This document shows, one piece after another, positions 7,605 through 16,882 of a stretch of 64,000 bases of DNA. The number at the start of each line of letters is the position of its first letter. The stretch's first letter is position 1. The stretch covers positions 62,001 through 126,000 of the forward strand of contig JACDAQ010000048.1 in the NCBI GenBank assembly GCA_013695355.1, written 5' to 3'. The DNA comes from Candidatus Protochlamydia sp. (GTDB lineage Bacteria > Chlamydiota > Chlamydiia > Chlamydiales > Parachlamydiaceae). Under the pieces are notes generated by a model that worked only from the letters and a program-made list of their open reading frames with translations, ran no database searches and was not told the DNA's origin. A program made the translations under genes and the position numbers.

Positions 7605-8516
7605 TCATTTTTTTTCCCATTTTAATTCATTAGATAAAATATTTACTACCTCAATTTCTTGCTCACTTAAAATTTCTTCACAAAATTCTTCATCGCTGAA
7701 CATACATTCATCTTCTAGCCAGCTTAAATACTTGGTCTTTAAACTTTTATCTATTAATTTATTTCCTACCAAAAAAAGGAACATTTCTTCTACTAATGTG
7801 GTATTTAAATCTCCATCATTATAAATACACACCGTCATATTATTGAGAATTTCGTCGAAAAGTTGATTTATATCCATATCAACAATTTTATCAATAAAAT
7901 TCAAATCGAAGTTTATTAATACTAATAAATTTTTAAATGCCAAAGTATTATTTTTTCCTATTTCCTTTAAGGCATCCTCATATAAATCTTTTGCAAAGGC
8001 ATGGAATAAATTAGAGGTTGTTTGGTTTTTTACCTTTGTAAGTAATTTAAAAAGACTATGAGAGGCCGTTTCCAAATATTTTAATTTTTGGTTGCCACTG
8101 CTTTTTTTCCAGAGGTTAAAATGGCATAGATAAAGATCTTGCAAAATACTCTCAGATGAGCTTTTTGCTAAATAATTTTCATTTATTTTTTTTTTGATTA
8201 CTGATTCATATAATAATGCAGCTTTTGCATATGACATTTGTCCATAGCATTCGTTCGCAAGATTTAGAGTTTCAGTGATATTTATAACATTATTATCAAG
8301 ATTAGTTAAATCAATATTAGAATCCAGGTACTTTTTCTTACCAACTCTTTGAGGATTTTTTATTGTTATAAAATTTTTATTAATAGAATTATTTAATTCA
8401 TCTATTTTGATTAGGACATTTTTTTTAGGATTTTTATTTAATATAGAAAATTCATCCAAAACATGACCAAATTCATATTTATAATTTTCAGCACTTACTA
8501 ACTTATTAACTTGCAT
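7605..8516 (-). CDS. hypothetical helical protein with a TPR-like repeat
   Basis: A 303-residue protein with ATG at 8516 behind GGGGG. After an Asn/Lys-rich N-terminal 75 residues comes a TPR-like pair (LNLANECYGQMSYAKAALLY, then ESVI), followed by further helices and an acidic C-terminus (DEECM...EEFCEEILSEQE). No catalytic motif, signal peptide or membrane helix. It converges on the 5168-7381 gene pair with a 223-bp AT-rich gap that holds no other feature. Likely a protein-interaction module; function unknown. Confidence 0.55.
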   Translation of the reverse strand: MQVNKLVSAENYKYEFGHVLDEFSILNKNPKKNVLIKIDELNNSINKNFITIKNPQRVGKKKYLDSNIDLTNLDNNVINITETLNLANECYGQMSYAKAALLYESVIKKKINENYLAKSSSESILQDLYLCHFNLWKKSSGNQKLKYLETASHSLFKLLTKVKNQTTSNLFHAFAKDLYEDALKEIGKNNTLAFKNLLVLINFDLNFIDKIVDMDINQLFDEILNNMTVCIYNDGDLNTTLVEEMFLFLVGNKLIDKSLKTKYLSWLEDECMFSDEEFCEEILSEQEIEVVNILSNELKWEKK

Positions 8517-8609
8517 TACGAAACCCCCATGTAATAAGGGTATGACTATACACTAGAGAGAATTAATAATAAATAATTATAAATTAGCATTTAAAAAAAT
8601 AATTTTTAT

Positions 8610-8812
8610 ATGATAAATTACTTCTCTCTATTAGCACCGATTTTTACTGTAACTGTCATTTAATCTTGATAACGGCTTTAGTTTTAAAAGCTTTAGGTTG
8701 TAGTGGAGTAACGCTTGAAATTGGAACAGCTGTGCCTTTACTGTCACTATCTATCCCTGTAATGGTTGGATTAATTGGTATTGCGGCTGCCGTAATTTTA
8801 TTATTGGTATGA
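8610..8812 (+). pseudogene. small hydrophobic membrane protein broken by a one-base frameshift
   Basis: ATG 8610 opens a frame MINYFSLLAPIFTVTVI that stops after 17 codons at a run of T. The next frame then reads ILITALVLKALG, later GTAVPLLSLSIPVMVGLIG and AAAVILLLV before TGA (8810-8812). Adding one T to the ATTTAA run near 8661 would join the two into about 67 residues with two membrane helices. No ribosome site is visible. It may be a decayed gene or a chance hydrophobic stretch in AT-rich DNA. Confidence 0.35.
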
Positions 8813-9111
8813 TGAAGGGTAAAAACTGGGATTATAATCTGAAAAAGTTAACTTTTCATCTCTTTTATTATCGAAATTAATTTACAAAATTTTTTTGTTA
8901 AAAAACCATGAGATAAAAATTAAAACACTAAATACATCGATTTAAATATTGAATTCATTAAATTTTTACTAATTAAAAAATTAATTTTATATTTTAATCA
9001 TTTAAAGTACATAGACTTTTTATGAAGATGGACCAGAATACCTGTCAGTTCCTCCTTGTTTTTCAATTTCCTTTATGGTAATCTTTTTGCTTTAAAACAT
9101 ATTGGCTAAGT
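8813..9111. other. AT-rich intergenic stretch
   Basis: This very AT-rich stretch lies before the ABC-F gene. I see no RNA gene, repeat or coding frame in it. TTTTTGCTTTAAAACAT near 9083 may include a -10-like box for the ABC-F gene but no convincing -35. Confidence 0.4.
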
Positions 9112-10695
9112 ATGATCACCCTTTCAAAAATATCAAAAAGTTATGGCAGTCGCATTCTTTTCGACGATGTCACAATGACCTTTAATGCAGGCAATCGCTA
9201 CGGCCTGACTGGACCGAACGGAGCGGGTAAAACAACCCTGCTTAAAATCATTATGGGCATGGAAGAGCCTACTTCTGGTACTGTCACCCTGCCAGATCGA
9301 AGGGGTATTCTTAAGCAGAACATTGAAGCATTTAAAAATGAAAAAGTTGTCGATGTTGTCATCATGGGGAATAAAAGACTCTGGGATGCCCTAAAAGAAA
9401 GGGACAGCTTATATGATGTCGAAATGTCAGATGACGTGGGGATGCGTCTAGGTGAATTAGAGGGCATTGTGGCGGAAGAAGATGGCTATTCGGCCGATTC
9501 AAATGCTGAAGAACTGCTAGCCGGAATGGGTATTCCTCATGAATACTTCCAAGAGAAAATGCATGCGATCCCATTGGATATCCAATTCCGCGTTCTATTA
9601 TGTCAGGCACTGTTTGGTGAACCACAGGCCCTTTTATTAGACGAGCCGACCAACCACCTTGACCTGGAATCAATCGGCTGGCTGGAAAAATTCCTGCATC
9701 AGTATAGAGGAACATTAATTGTCATTAGTCATGACCGCCATTTCCTTAACTCGGTCACGACTCATATTGCTGATATCGATTATGAAACGATCATCATTTA
9801 CCCTGGGAATTATGATGACATGGTTGTTGCCAAAACCTCTGTGCGTGAAAGGGCAGATGCCGAGTCCAAATCCAAGGAAAAGAAAATTTCCCAGCTTAGG
9901 GAATTCGTTTCTAGGTTCGGCGCAGGTACACGCGCCAGTCAGGTGCAATCCCGTTTGCGTGAAATAGAGCGGCTCCAACCTCAGGATTTAAAAAAATCAA
10001 ATATTCAGCGCCCCTACATCCGTTTTATTCCAAGTGAAAAAGCACCGGGTAAAATCCTACTTAAGGTCGATCATGTCAAAAAAGGATATGATGGCGTTGA
10101 AGTGATCCACCCCTTTTCGATGGAATTAAGCCGCGGGGATAAAATCGGAGTGATAGGAAATAATGGAAGGGGTAAAACTACTTTGCTAAAAATGCTTGCC
10201 CGGGTTTTAGATCCTGATGGAGGACAAGTTGAACTAGGCCATCAAGTCTTGATCAGTTATTTTCCCCAGAATCATTCTGAGGCCGTTGAAAAGACCGGCC
10301 AACAAAATGCTTTTGATTGGCTTAAAGAGAGGCGTCCGGGCATTTATGATCAGGAGATCCGCAGCGTAATGGGGAAAATGCTTTTTGGAGGAGATGACGC
10401 CTTCAAGCCTGTAGGCACACTTTCAGGAGGTGAAACAGCCCGCTTACTGCTAGCTGGAATGCTTCTTTCCGATCATAATTTGCTTATCCTGGATGAGCCG
10501 AACAATCATTTAGATCTAGAAGCAGTTTCAGCTTTAGCCTGGGGATTGGCAGAGTATAAAGGAACAGTTGTTGTGGCCAGCCATGACAGGGACCTGATCT
10601 CGAATGTTGCGAACAAAATTATTGCATTTGAAGAAGATGGCATTCATTTTTTTGAAGGAACATTGGAAGAGTATTTTATACGAAAGAATGCTTGA
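9112..10695 (+). CDS. ABC-F family ATPase, YbiT-like
   Basis: A soluble ABC-F protein with two nucleotide-binding domains and no membrane segments; such proteins act at the ribosomal E site on translation. Domain 1 has Walker A GPNGAGKTT and Walker B LLLDEPTNHLD; domain 2 has GNNGRGKTT, signature LSGGETARLLL and Walker B LLILDEPNNHLD. The charged inter-domain linker (SKEKKISQLREFVSRF...) matches the family. The signature motif of domain 1 is degenerate (IPLDIQFRVLLCQALF), as I recall for YbiT. The length of 527 also fits YbiT (~530). The 3' end overlaps the next gene by 8 bp. Confidence 0.85.
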   Translation: MITLSKISKSYGSRILFDDVTMTFNAGNRYGLTGPNGAGKTTLLKIIMGMEEPTSGTVTLPDRRGILKQNIEAFKNEKVVDVVIMGNKRLWDALKERDSLYDVEMSDDVGMRLGELEGIVAEEDGYSADSNAEELLAGMGIPHEYFQEKMHAIPLDIQFRVLLCQALFGEPQALLLDEPTNHLDLESIGWLEKFLHQYRGTLIVISHDRHFLNSVTTHIADIDYETIIIYPGNYDDMVVAKTSVRERADAESKSKEKKISQLREFVSRFGAGTRASQVQSRLREIERLQPQDLKKSNIQRPYIRFIPSEKAPGKILLKVDHVKKGYDGVEVIHPFSMELSRGDKIGVIGNNGRGKTTLLKMLARVLDPDGGQVELGHQVLISYFPQNHSEAVEKTGQQNAFDWLKERRPGIYDQEIRSVMGKMLFGGDDAFKPVGTLSGGETARLLLAGMLLSDHNLLILDEPNNHLDLEAVSALAWGLAEYKGTVVVASHDRDLISNVANKIIAFEEDGIHFFEGTLEEYFIRKNA

Positions 10696-11446
10696 TTTTA
10701 CCGAAAGGAAATTTTTAAACCTTCCTATTGAAACAAAACATAAGAAATGTGCCGAACAACTTCGCTACTGTTACGATAGGCTTTCTCAAGGAAAAGATAT
10801 TCAAGAAGAAGTAAGCATTTATAATCGGTTGCTCCGCTGGATGGATTCACCTCCGCTCCCTTCTTTTAAACCCAAAGAGATTGCGGATCGGTACCATCTG
10901 CATATTCAATTGGCCAAGGTTTTAAAAAAAGAACATAATCTTTTACCTGCTATTCGTACGGGCGACCGTGCCGAAAGCCAAACTCCATGGACCATCGACA
11001 TTTATTTAGATGAAATTCGTTCTGCCCATAATGTAGGCAGTATTTTAAGGACCACAGAAGCAATGGCTTTAGGAACGGTCTATTTTTCCTCCAATACTCC
11101 CTTTATCGACCATAAGCAAGTCAAGGATGCTGCGATGCAAACTGAACAATGGGTCGTATGCCGCCGGGGAATTCCCCTTTCAGACCTCAGGCGGCCGATC
11201 ATTGCGTTGGAAACCGTAGAGAGGGCTTTAAGCTTATTTGAATTTACTTTCCCTCCCCTATTCACACTGGTAGTCGGCAACGAAGAATATGGCTGTTCCG
11301 ATGCAGCTTTAATGGTAGCTGACTACATCATCGAAATTCCGCTTAGAGGAAGAAAAAATTCATTGAATGTGGCAAATGCCTTCGCAATTGCAGCGGGTGA
11401 GATAAGCAGACAGAAAGCCGAAAAAACAAAATTTGAGGAATATTAA
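10688..11446 (+). CDS. SPOUT (TrmH/SpoU) RNA 2'-O-methyltransferase
   Basis: SAM-dependent methyltransferase of the trefoil-knot SPOUT class, likely modifying a ribose of tRNA or rRNA. The three family motifs are present in order: AHNVGSILRT, LVVGNEEYGCSD and IEIPLRGRKNSLNVANAFA. About 100 N-terminal residues precede the catalytic domain and may bind RNA. ATG 10688 is chosen because it overlaps the ABC-F stop by 8 bp and begins a natural N-terminus (MLDFTERKF, 252 residues); the frame is open further upstream. The exact RNA target cannot be told. Confidence 0.85.
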   Translation: MLDFTERKFLNLPIETKHKKCAEQLRYCYDRLSQGKDIQEEVSIYNRLLRWMDSPPLPSFKPKEIADRYHLHIQLAKVLKKEHNLLPAIRTGDRAESQTPWTIDIYLDEIRSAHNVGSILRTTEAMALGTVYFSSNTPFIDHKQVKDAAMQTEQWVVCRRGIPLSDLRRPIIALETVERALSLFEFTFPPLFTLVVGNEEYGCSDAALMVADYIIEIPLRGRKNSLNVANAFAIAAGEISRQKAEKTKFEEY

Positions 11447-11447
11447 G

Positions 11448-12125
11448 ATGAATAAAGCTAAAAAAACTTCCATTAAAACTAAGCCCTCGCCCGCCATTAC
11501 AAACTTTCCTTCCCCAATCCTTTTCAATAACACAAAGCTTTCAAAAGAAGAAAAAATTAAAAAGATCGCTGCCAACTTCGAAGAGATTTTAATTGTACTC
11601 GGACTTGATTTAAAAGATGATTCATTAGCACGGACTCCTTACAGAATAGCAAAAATGTACGTCGATGAAGTTTTCTCGGGATTGGATGAAGAAAATTTTC
11701 CCCCGATCAGCTTTTTTAAGGATGAGCTGCATCATGAACATCAGGCCAACATGGTATTTGTAAAAGTAGGTTTTACAAGCTTTTGTGAACATCATTTTGT
11801 ACCGATGAAAGGACAGGCCTATGTTGCCTATGTTCCAGGCAAGGAGCTGATCGGCCTGTCTAAAATTCCAAGGATTGTCAGATATTTTGCTAAGCGGCCC
11901 CAGGTCCAAGAGAGATTGACAGCACAAATCGCCGATTCACTAGCCCTCTTATTGAACAAAGAGGATGTTGCTGTATCGATTAATGCCAACCATTTTTGTG
12001 TGGCAGCACGGGGCGTACAGGATGAAAGCAGCCATACCATTACAAATGTCTTGCGAGGAGAATTCAATTCCAATGTCAATTTACGTAAGGAATTTTTTGA
12101 GGGGATCAATCGAAATTTGAATTAA
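11448..12125 (+). CDS. folE: GTP cyclohydrolase I
   Basis: Converts GTP to 7,8-dihydroneopterin triphosphate, the first step of folate (tetrahydropterin) synthesis. The 225-residue product has a ~45-residue Lys-rich N-terminal extension, then the type I core with zinc ligands in SFCEHHFVPM (Cys and His) and HFCVAARG (Cys), plus GLSKIPRIVRYFAKRPQVQE and the C-terminal SSHTITNVLRG. ATG 11448 lies one base after the upstream stop with AGGA 8 bp before it, so it is co-translated with the methyltransferase gene. Soluble homodecamer expected. Confidence 0.93.
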   Translation: MNKAKKTSIKTKPSPAITNFPSPILFNNTKLSKEEKIKKIAANFEEILIVLGLDLKDDSLARTPYRIAKMYVDEVFSGLDEENFPPISFFKDELHHEHQANMVFVKVGFTSFCEHHFVPMKGQAYVAYVPGKELIGLSKIPRIVRYFAKRPQVQERLTAQIADSLALLLNKEDVAVSINANHFCVAARGVQDESSHTITNVLRGEFNSNVNLRKEFFEGINRNLN

Positions 12126-12490
12126 AAACTCACCTAACGCAAAAGGAGCATATCAATAAGCAAATCTTTTCAATCAAAAATGTTCGCAATATAAGTAAAA
12201 TATGGCTGTGCTTTTTGAATTAATTGATTTTTAAAAATACTTTACTTCTTTATTTTGCACTTTTTAAAGTAAGTTAAAAATTATTGTGGATCAGACTAAA
12301 CGGCAAATTAGCTACTAAGAAACTGTTCAATATCTATGATCAGGTTCTAAAATCATTTGAGATTTAATAAAGGTAGAAAAAAGGTTGAGCATTTATACAA
12401 GTGAACTCAAAAAGATCATTTCTTTCCTTACAATCTCTTCCTTTTGCTCATTAGCTCGACGGTAAACCTGTTTTCCTAATTAAAAAAAAT
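12126..12490. other. intergenic space between folE and rnpB
   Basis: This holds one TAA-flanked mini-element (12319-12347) and otherwise AT-rich DNA with no supported gene. The minus-strand T-run at 12483-12490, directly after the RNase P RNA 3' end, probably ends rnpB transcription. Confidence 0.45.
12319..12347. mobile_element. 29-bp mini-element with TAA flanks
   Basis: GAAACTGTTCAATATCTATG at the left and ATCAGGTTC at the right form an imperfect inverted repeat, with TAA on both sides (12316-12318, 12348-12350). The core AATATCTATGATCAGGTTC recurs in degenerate copies at 39943 and 61366. Confidence 0.55.
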
Positions 12491-12847
12491 CTGGGAAGAT
12501 ATTAAGCCGGATCTTGTCTACTGACCTAAGTCAACAGGGTAATCATTCGTCTAGGGATGCTGTTGCCAACATCCTCAAGCGACTCTTTAAGGGCTCTGCG
12601 GAGTCAGAAAATGCCCTTTTCGGTCTTGCTTCGGATAGGGTTTGTCACTGGCCCGGGTCTCCCCGGGCCAGGCTTGCTCATAAAGCAAGCATTTCACCCT
12701 GTCTGCCAAGAAAACTGGGCAGCGGAATATTTTCTGTTACACTTTCCGTAGCCTTACGGCCCCCAGCCATTAACTGGTATCCTCTCCTGTGAAGTCCGGA
12801 CTTTCCTCTCCCCTTCATAGAAGGGCAGCGATTACCTCTCTTCCCAG
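12491..12847 (-). ncRNA. rnpB: RNase P RNA
   Basis: Catalytic RNA that trims the 5' leader of tRNA precursors. On the minus strand the universal GAGGAAAGTCCGGAC block is at about 12788-12802, followed by the expected GGGGGCCGTAAGGCTACGG helix, the ACAGAAA region, and near the 3' end GACGAATGATTACC and ACAAGATCCGGCTTA. The ends pair as helix P1: CTGGGAAGA (12847 downward) with TCTTCCCAG (ending at 12491). Length 357 nt is normal for a bacterial type A RNA. A T8 run follows the 3' end. Confidence 0.95.
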
Positions 12848-12852
12848 ATAAA

Positions 12853-13623
12853 CTAAGTCATTTTTGTCGTACGACGGCGGCGTTGCTTCGTCGCAACAAC
12901 TGAATCTTCCAACGCTTTGCTCTCTTGCCAATAATGAATACGTGAGCAATGTTCGCAAAATACAAGACGTTCCCCTTTTCTCACCAGGTTCTCATGCTGG
13001 GCGGTCAACATAATATGACAGCCACTGCAGCAACGATTTTCCAAGGGGACAACGACGCGATCTTTTTTATTGCGCAGAAGTCTTTCATAAATTTGAAAAA
13101 CATCGGCATCAGCTGTTTCAACTAATTCATCCCGCTCAGTTTTTAGAACGCGCCCTTCTTCATTAATTTGACGAATGCTCTCGTGAATTTCGACTTCCAT
13201 TACTTTAGAATTTTCAACAATTGAATCAGCATTTTCTTTTAAGCTTTTTAGAACATCTTCTTCTACAGCGAGCTTATCATATATATCGCTTAAACGCTGT
13301 TCTTTTGCTAAACGTTCCCTGTCAGCCATTGAAATTTCATGCGTAATGGCGTTATATTCATCAACCTTTTTAATGGCATTTTGCTGTGATTCCAGCTTCT
13401 TTATTTTCACTAAAACTTCAGCATGCTCTCCTTCGGTCAGACGAATCTGTTTTTTTGCCTCCAGAATCTCTGTTTCTTTATCATGCACGCGCTGATGGAG
13501 GAACTGCTTATCGTTGCTGATATGCTCCAATTCTTTTTGCCTTTGTCTTTTTAAAAGCATTAATTGAATCATTTTCATATCCAATTCCTGAATTTCTAAA
13601 ATCACTTTAAGGGCATCTAGCAT
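12853..13623 (-). CDS. coiled-coil protein with C-terminal zinc ribbon (CT398/CdsZ-like)
   Basis: The 256-residue protein is a long heptad-rich coiled coil (residues ~1-185) followed by a C4 zinc ribbon: CCSGCHIML and, 22 residues on, FCEHCSRIHYW. This layout is that of the C4-type zinc-ribbon family, represented in Chlamydia by CT398, which I recall being linked to type III secretion (CdsZ) and to sigma-54. It starts 13 bp... upstream of an AAGGA site at 13624-13635 and lies just 5 bp upstream of rnpB on the same strand, so both may share a transcript. Assignment to CT398 is by architecture. Confidence 0.75.
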   Translation of the reverse strand: MLDALKVILEIQELDMKMIQLMLLKRQRQKELEHISNDKQFLHQRVHDKETEILEAKKQIRLTEGEHAEVLVKIKKLESQQNAIKKVDEYNAITHEISMADRERLAKEQRLSDIYDKLAVEEDVLKSLKENADSIVENSKVMEVEIHESIRQINEEGRVLKTERDELVETADADVFQIYERLLRNKKDRVVVPLENRCCSGCHIMLTAQHENLVRKGERLVFCEHCSRIHYWQESKALEDSVVATKQRRRRTTKMT

Positions 13624-13922
13624 AGGTTTTCCTTAAGTATGGGGAGAGGATGGCGAACATCCTCTAATATTTCATCATTTTTAATTCGCTAATAATACCT
13701 TAATTGATAGTTAAAGCTCAATAAAAATCCATAGGCCTTCTCATGAACCTATCTCATAGAAAATTTTTTATTGACTTTGATTCCTTCAAAATGCCAATAC
13801 ATTAAAATTACAGCTAACAGGCTTAAATAGGCGGGTGCTTTAAGAACCTGTTCAATATGCTCTAAGTGAGGGATACCGCTTAGCGTGAGTGAAATTTTAA
13901 CCACTTTTTATAGGTGCAAACC
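13624..13922. other. intergenic with one element end
   Basis: Between divergent genes. It contains one left end of the mini-element family: TTAA then GAACCTGTTCAATAT (13845-13859), without a matching right end. A small dyad (TACCGCTTAGCG near 13875) follows. No gene is supported. Confidence 0.45.
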
Positions 13923-14363
13923 ATGTTAACGAAAAAAGAACCGTCCAAAAATGAAAATAAGCCGAATAAAAATTCAAAGCCCACACCAGCTTCTAGTCAG
14001 GAAACTTTTTCTTTAGCCAAAGCCCCTACCCAGCAGCCGGTCGTCATCAATTCAGCCCAACCTTCGCAGCAGGCAAATTCTTTATCACCAGCCCAAAGAA
14101 AAATGCATCAAAACACACGGATTACTATTAGATATGACATAGGATACAATAATCAGTTGACGATTAGAGGTAAGGGTGCAAATCTAAATTGGGAGCGGGG
14201 GCAGCCCTTAAAAAATGTAAAGGCAGATGAATGGGTTTGGGAAACCGATACATCTTTTTCCCAATGTGAATTTAAAGTCCTCGTTAATGACCGGGAATAT
14301 GAAAAAGGGGACAACCATTTAGTAAACCAAGGTGCATCGTTTACCTATACGCCCCAATTTTAG
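13923..14363 (+). CDS. CBM20-like carbohydrate-binding domain protein
   Basis: A 146-residue protein. The first ~60 residues are a Pro/Ser/Gln/Asn-rich flexible tail (start chosen at ATG 13923). The rest is a beta-sandwich domain: TRITIRYDIGY, NQLTIRGKGANLNW, EWVWETD and FKVLVNDREYEKG, the pattern of CBM20/starch-binding-like modules in which Trp residues contact sugars. No enzyme domain is attached. Chlamydiae store glycogen, so glycogen binding is plausible; the disordered N-terminus would also suit a secreted protein. Stands alone between intergenic spaces. Confidence 0.65.
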   Translation: MLTKKEPSKNENKPNKNSKPTPASSQETFSLAKAPTQQPVVINSAQPSQQANSLSPAQRKMHQNTRITIRYDIGYNNQLTIRGKGANLNWERGQPLKNVKADEWVWETDTSFSQCEFKVLVNDREYEKGDNHLVNQGASFTYTPQF

Positions 14364-14406
14364 TGTGATGTAAAAAGTTTTAACGATGAAAGCTCCCGCG
14401 GATGAA

Positions 14407-14453
14407 TGATCGTAAACAACTCAATATTAGCAATATGTGGTAGTTTACGATCA
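14407..14453. repeat. 11-bp inverted repeat (stem-loop)
   Basis: TGATCGTAAAC (14407-14417) and GTTTACGATCA (14443-14453) are perfect inverted copies, with an inner ATATT/AATAT pair. It lies 44 bp after the CBM20-like gene and 233 bp before glyA. It lacks a T-run, so it is either a terminator of unusual type or a protein-binding dyad. The rest of 14364-14685 shows nothing. Confidence 0.5.
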
Positions 14454-14685
14454 ATTCTCTCGGCCAAATTGCGAACTATAATATTAAAAAAATTCTTCCG
14501 CATTGGCCTTATTATCTATTCAGGCTTTGAGAAATCCGAGCATTTTATCTCTTGCTTCATCGCAGTGATTTTTGCAACACCACAGTTAAAACTTTATAAT
14601 TTTCGATTTTAGCAACTCCATCCTTGCACTAAACATTTCCCTTAAGACACAATAGTAATTCCGAAATTCAATTTTGAGTGTGTCC

Positions 14686-16167
14686 ATGAAACGTTTAAAG
14701 AACTATTTATCTCGACCCGAAGATCAGCAACAATCCTCCGCAATTGCCTACCTTGCGGCATTGGACCATATTGAGAGCGCCTATCCACTTATTGCCCAAA
14801 CCATTATCAAAGAGCTAGTCGATGAAAGAACCCATTTGAAATTGATAGCATCTGAAAACTTTTCTTCCTTGGCTGTTCAGCTAGCAATGGGAAATCTTCT
14901 TACTGATAAATATGCAGAAGGCTATCCAAAACATCGCTTTTATGCTGGCTGCGATAATATTGATACGATCGAAGAGGCTGCCCAGCAAGAACTGATCTCT
15001 CTTTATGGATGCGAACATGCTTATGTGCAGCCCCATTCAGGTGCTGATGCCAATCTTGTCGCCTTATGGTCGATCCTGCTCTATAAAATACAAAATCCGG
15101 AAATAGAAAAACTGGGTAAAAAAAGCCTCGATGAATTATCAGCCGAAGAATATGAAAATGTCCGTCAGTTATTGGTAAACCAAAAACTTATGGGAATGTC
15201 CCTTAATTCCGGCGGCCATCTTACGCATGGTTATAAGCATAATGTCTCCTCAAAAATGTTCCATTCGGTCCTCTACGACGTTGACCCTCAAACCGAAAAG
15301 ATTGATTATGCCTTGCTAGCAAAACAAGTTAAGGAAGAAAGGCCATTGGTCCTTTTGGCAGGCTATTCCGCCCACCCTTGCCGCCTAAATTTTGCAAAAT
15401 TCAGGGAAATTGCCGATTCTGTGGGAGCTATCCTTTTAGTCGACATGGCCCATTTTTCAGGGCTAGTGGCAGGTAAAGTTTTTCAAGATGAATTCGATCC
15501 GGTCCCCTATGCCCACATCGTGACATCTACCACTCATAAAACCTTACGCGGCCCAAGAGGAGGATTTATTCTTTGTAAAAAAGAACTAGCCGAAAGCGTC
15601 AATAAAGGCTGCCCGCTTGTGTTAGGAGGGCCGTTGCCGCATGTCATAGCCGCTAAAGCCATTGCCTTTAAAGAAGCAAACACCCAGTCGTTTAGAACCT
15701 ATGCGCTAAAAGTTGTAGAAAATGCTAAATTTCTGGCCGACCGCTTTTTGAAAAAAGGGCTTCGTCTGGTAACTGGCGGCACAGAAAACCATTTAATGGT
15801 GCTGGATATCTCTAAATTCGGGCTGACCGGCAGGCAAGCAGAAACAGCTCTTAGAGAAGCCCTAATAACAATCAACCGCAATGCCATACCAAATGATTTG
15901 CAAGGCCCCTGGTATACTTCCGGAATCCGTTTAGGAACGCCTGCTTTGACGACTCTAGGAATGGGAAATGAGGAGATGTCGGAAATCGCAGATCTGATCG
16001 AATTAGTATTATCCAATAGTAAAGCTGGGACCATCCAAAAAAGCGGCCAGCCAAGCAAAGCAACCGTTACAACTGATCCTGCCGTCCTCGAAACGGTCAG
16101 AAATAGAGTACTGCAGCTCCTCCGTCAATATCCGCTTTATCCTGAAATTGAACTATTCGGAAGTTAG
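14686..16167 (+). CDS. glyA: serine hydroxymethyltransferase, chlamydial long form
   Basis: PLP enzyme converting serine and tetrahydrofolate to glycine and methylene-THF, feeding one-carbon metabolism and dTMP synthesis. Signature segments: LIASENF, DKYAEGYPKHRFYAGC, the PLP-lysine motif TSTTHKTLRGPRGG, and GTPALTTLGMG. At 493 residues it is longer than E. coli GlyA (417): an insert around KLGKKSLDELSAEEYENVRQ and an N-terminal extension are typical of chlamydial GlyA. ATG 14686 is preferred over the in-frame TTG/GTG just upstream. It heads the glyA-clpP-dapF-UPF0158 block, matching CT432-CT429. Confidence 0.95.
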   Translation: MKRLKNYLSRPEDQQQSSAIAYLAALDHIESAYPLIAQTIIKELVDERTHLKLIASENFSSLAVQLAMGNLLTDKYAEGYPKHRFYAGCDNIDTIEEAAQQELISLYGCEHAYVQPHSGADANLVALWSILLYKIQNPEIEKLGKKSLDELSAEEYENVRQLLVNQKLMGMSLNSGGHLTHGYKHNVSSKMFHSVLYDVDPQTEKIDYALLAKQVKEERPLVLLAGYSAHPCRLNFAKFREIADSVGAILLVDMAHFSGLVAGKVFQDEFDPVPYAHIVTSTTHKTLRGPRGGFILCKKELAESVNKGCPLVLGGPLPHVIAAKAIAFKEANTQSFRTYALKVVENAKFLADRFLKKGLRLVTGGTENHLMVLDISKFGLTGRQAETALREALITINRNAIPNDLQGPWYTSGIRLGTPALTTLGMGNEEMSEIADLIELVLSNSKAGTIQKSGQPSKATVTTDPAVLETVRNRVLQLLRQYPLYPEIELFGS

Positions 16168-16274
16168 AGAGGCTTAGCTCAAATGTTATATCTAAAAAAT
16201 GGTTAATATTAATTTAGCTTGAAAAAGGAAACTGAAAGTCATAAGATGGTGCTATAAATATACAGGAGATTTTC

Positions 16275-16868
16275 ATGGCCAGAAGTGATAAAGATAAAAA
16301 TGCAACACCATCCAGGATCGCAGATCGAATTGAACATGCTCTTTTGGAAAAACGGCGCATATTTATCTCTGATGCTGTCGATAATAATTCAGCAGCGGAT
16401 ATTATCCGCAAACTTTGGTTTCTGGAGATAAACGAGCCAGGGAAGCCTATTTTATTTGTCATTAATAGTCCCGGCGGTGCGGTTGATTCTGGTTTTGCTA
16501 TTTGGGACCAAGTCAAAATGATCACCTCCCCGGTGACCACTTTAATAACCGGTCTTGCTGCTTCCATGGGATCGATCTTAAGCTTATGCGCGGCCCCTAA
16601 CCGCCGTTTTGCGACACCCCATTCTCGCATTATGATCCACCAGCCTTTATTGTCTGGAGTTATAAAAGGGCAAGCGACCGATCTTGACATCCAGGCAAAG
16701 GAAATGTTAAAAACGCGTGATGGGCTAATTAATATTTATGTTGAAGCAACTGGAAAAGATTTTGCCACCATTGAAAAAGCTATTGACAGGGACACTTGGA
16801 TGACAGCCCAGGAAGCCCTCGAATTCGGCTTGCTCGATCGTGTGGTCGACTCTTTCGACGACCTCTAA
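16275..16868 (+). CDS. clpP: ATP-dependent Clp protease proteolytic subunit
   Basis: A 197-residue serine protease subunit forming the barrel that degrades proteins fed by Clp ATPases. The triad falls at the same numbers as in E. coli mature ClpP: Ser97 (AASMGS), His122 (MIHQP) and Asp171 (AIDRDTW). The active-site glycine loop [10 protein letters not shown] is present. A strong ribosome site (CAGGAG) precedes ATG 16275. Position between glyA and dapF corresponds to CT431, one of the two chlamydial ClpP paralogues. Confidence 0.95.
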   Translation: MARSDKDKNATPSRIADRIEHALLEKRRIFISDAVDNNSAADIIRKLWFLEINEPGKPILFVINSPGGAVDSGFAIWDQVKMITSPVTTLITGLAASMGSILSLCAAPNRRFATPHSRIMIHQPLLSGVIKGQATDLDIQAKEMLKTRDGLINIYVEATGKDFATIEKAIDRDTWMTAQEALEFGLLDRVVDSFDDL

Positions 16869-16882
16869 CAGCTTTTTATTAA

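Noticed and set aside
12514-12792. Plus-strand open frames over the RNase P RNA
   Set aside because: They are the complement of rnpB, which is supported by conserved sequence blocks and end pairing.
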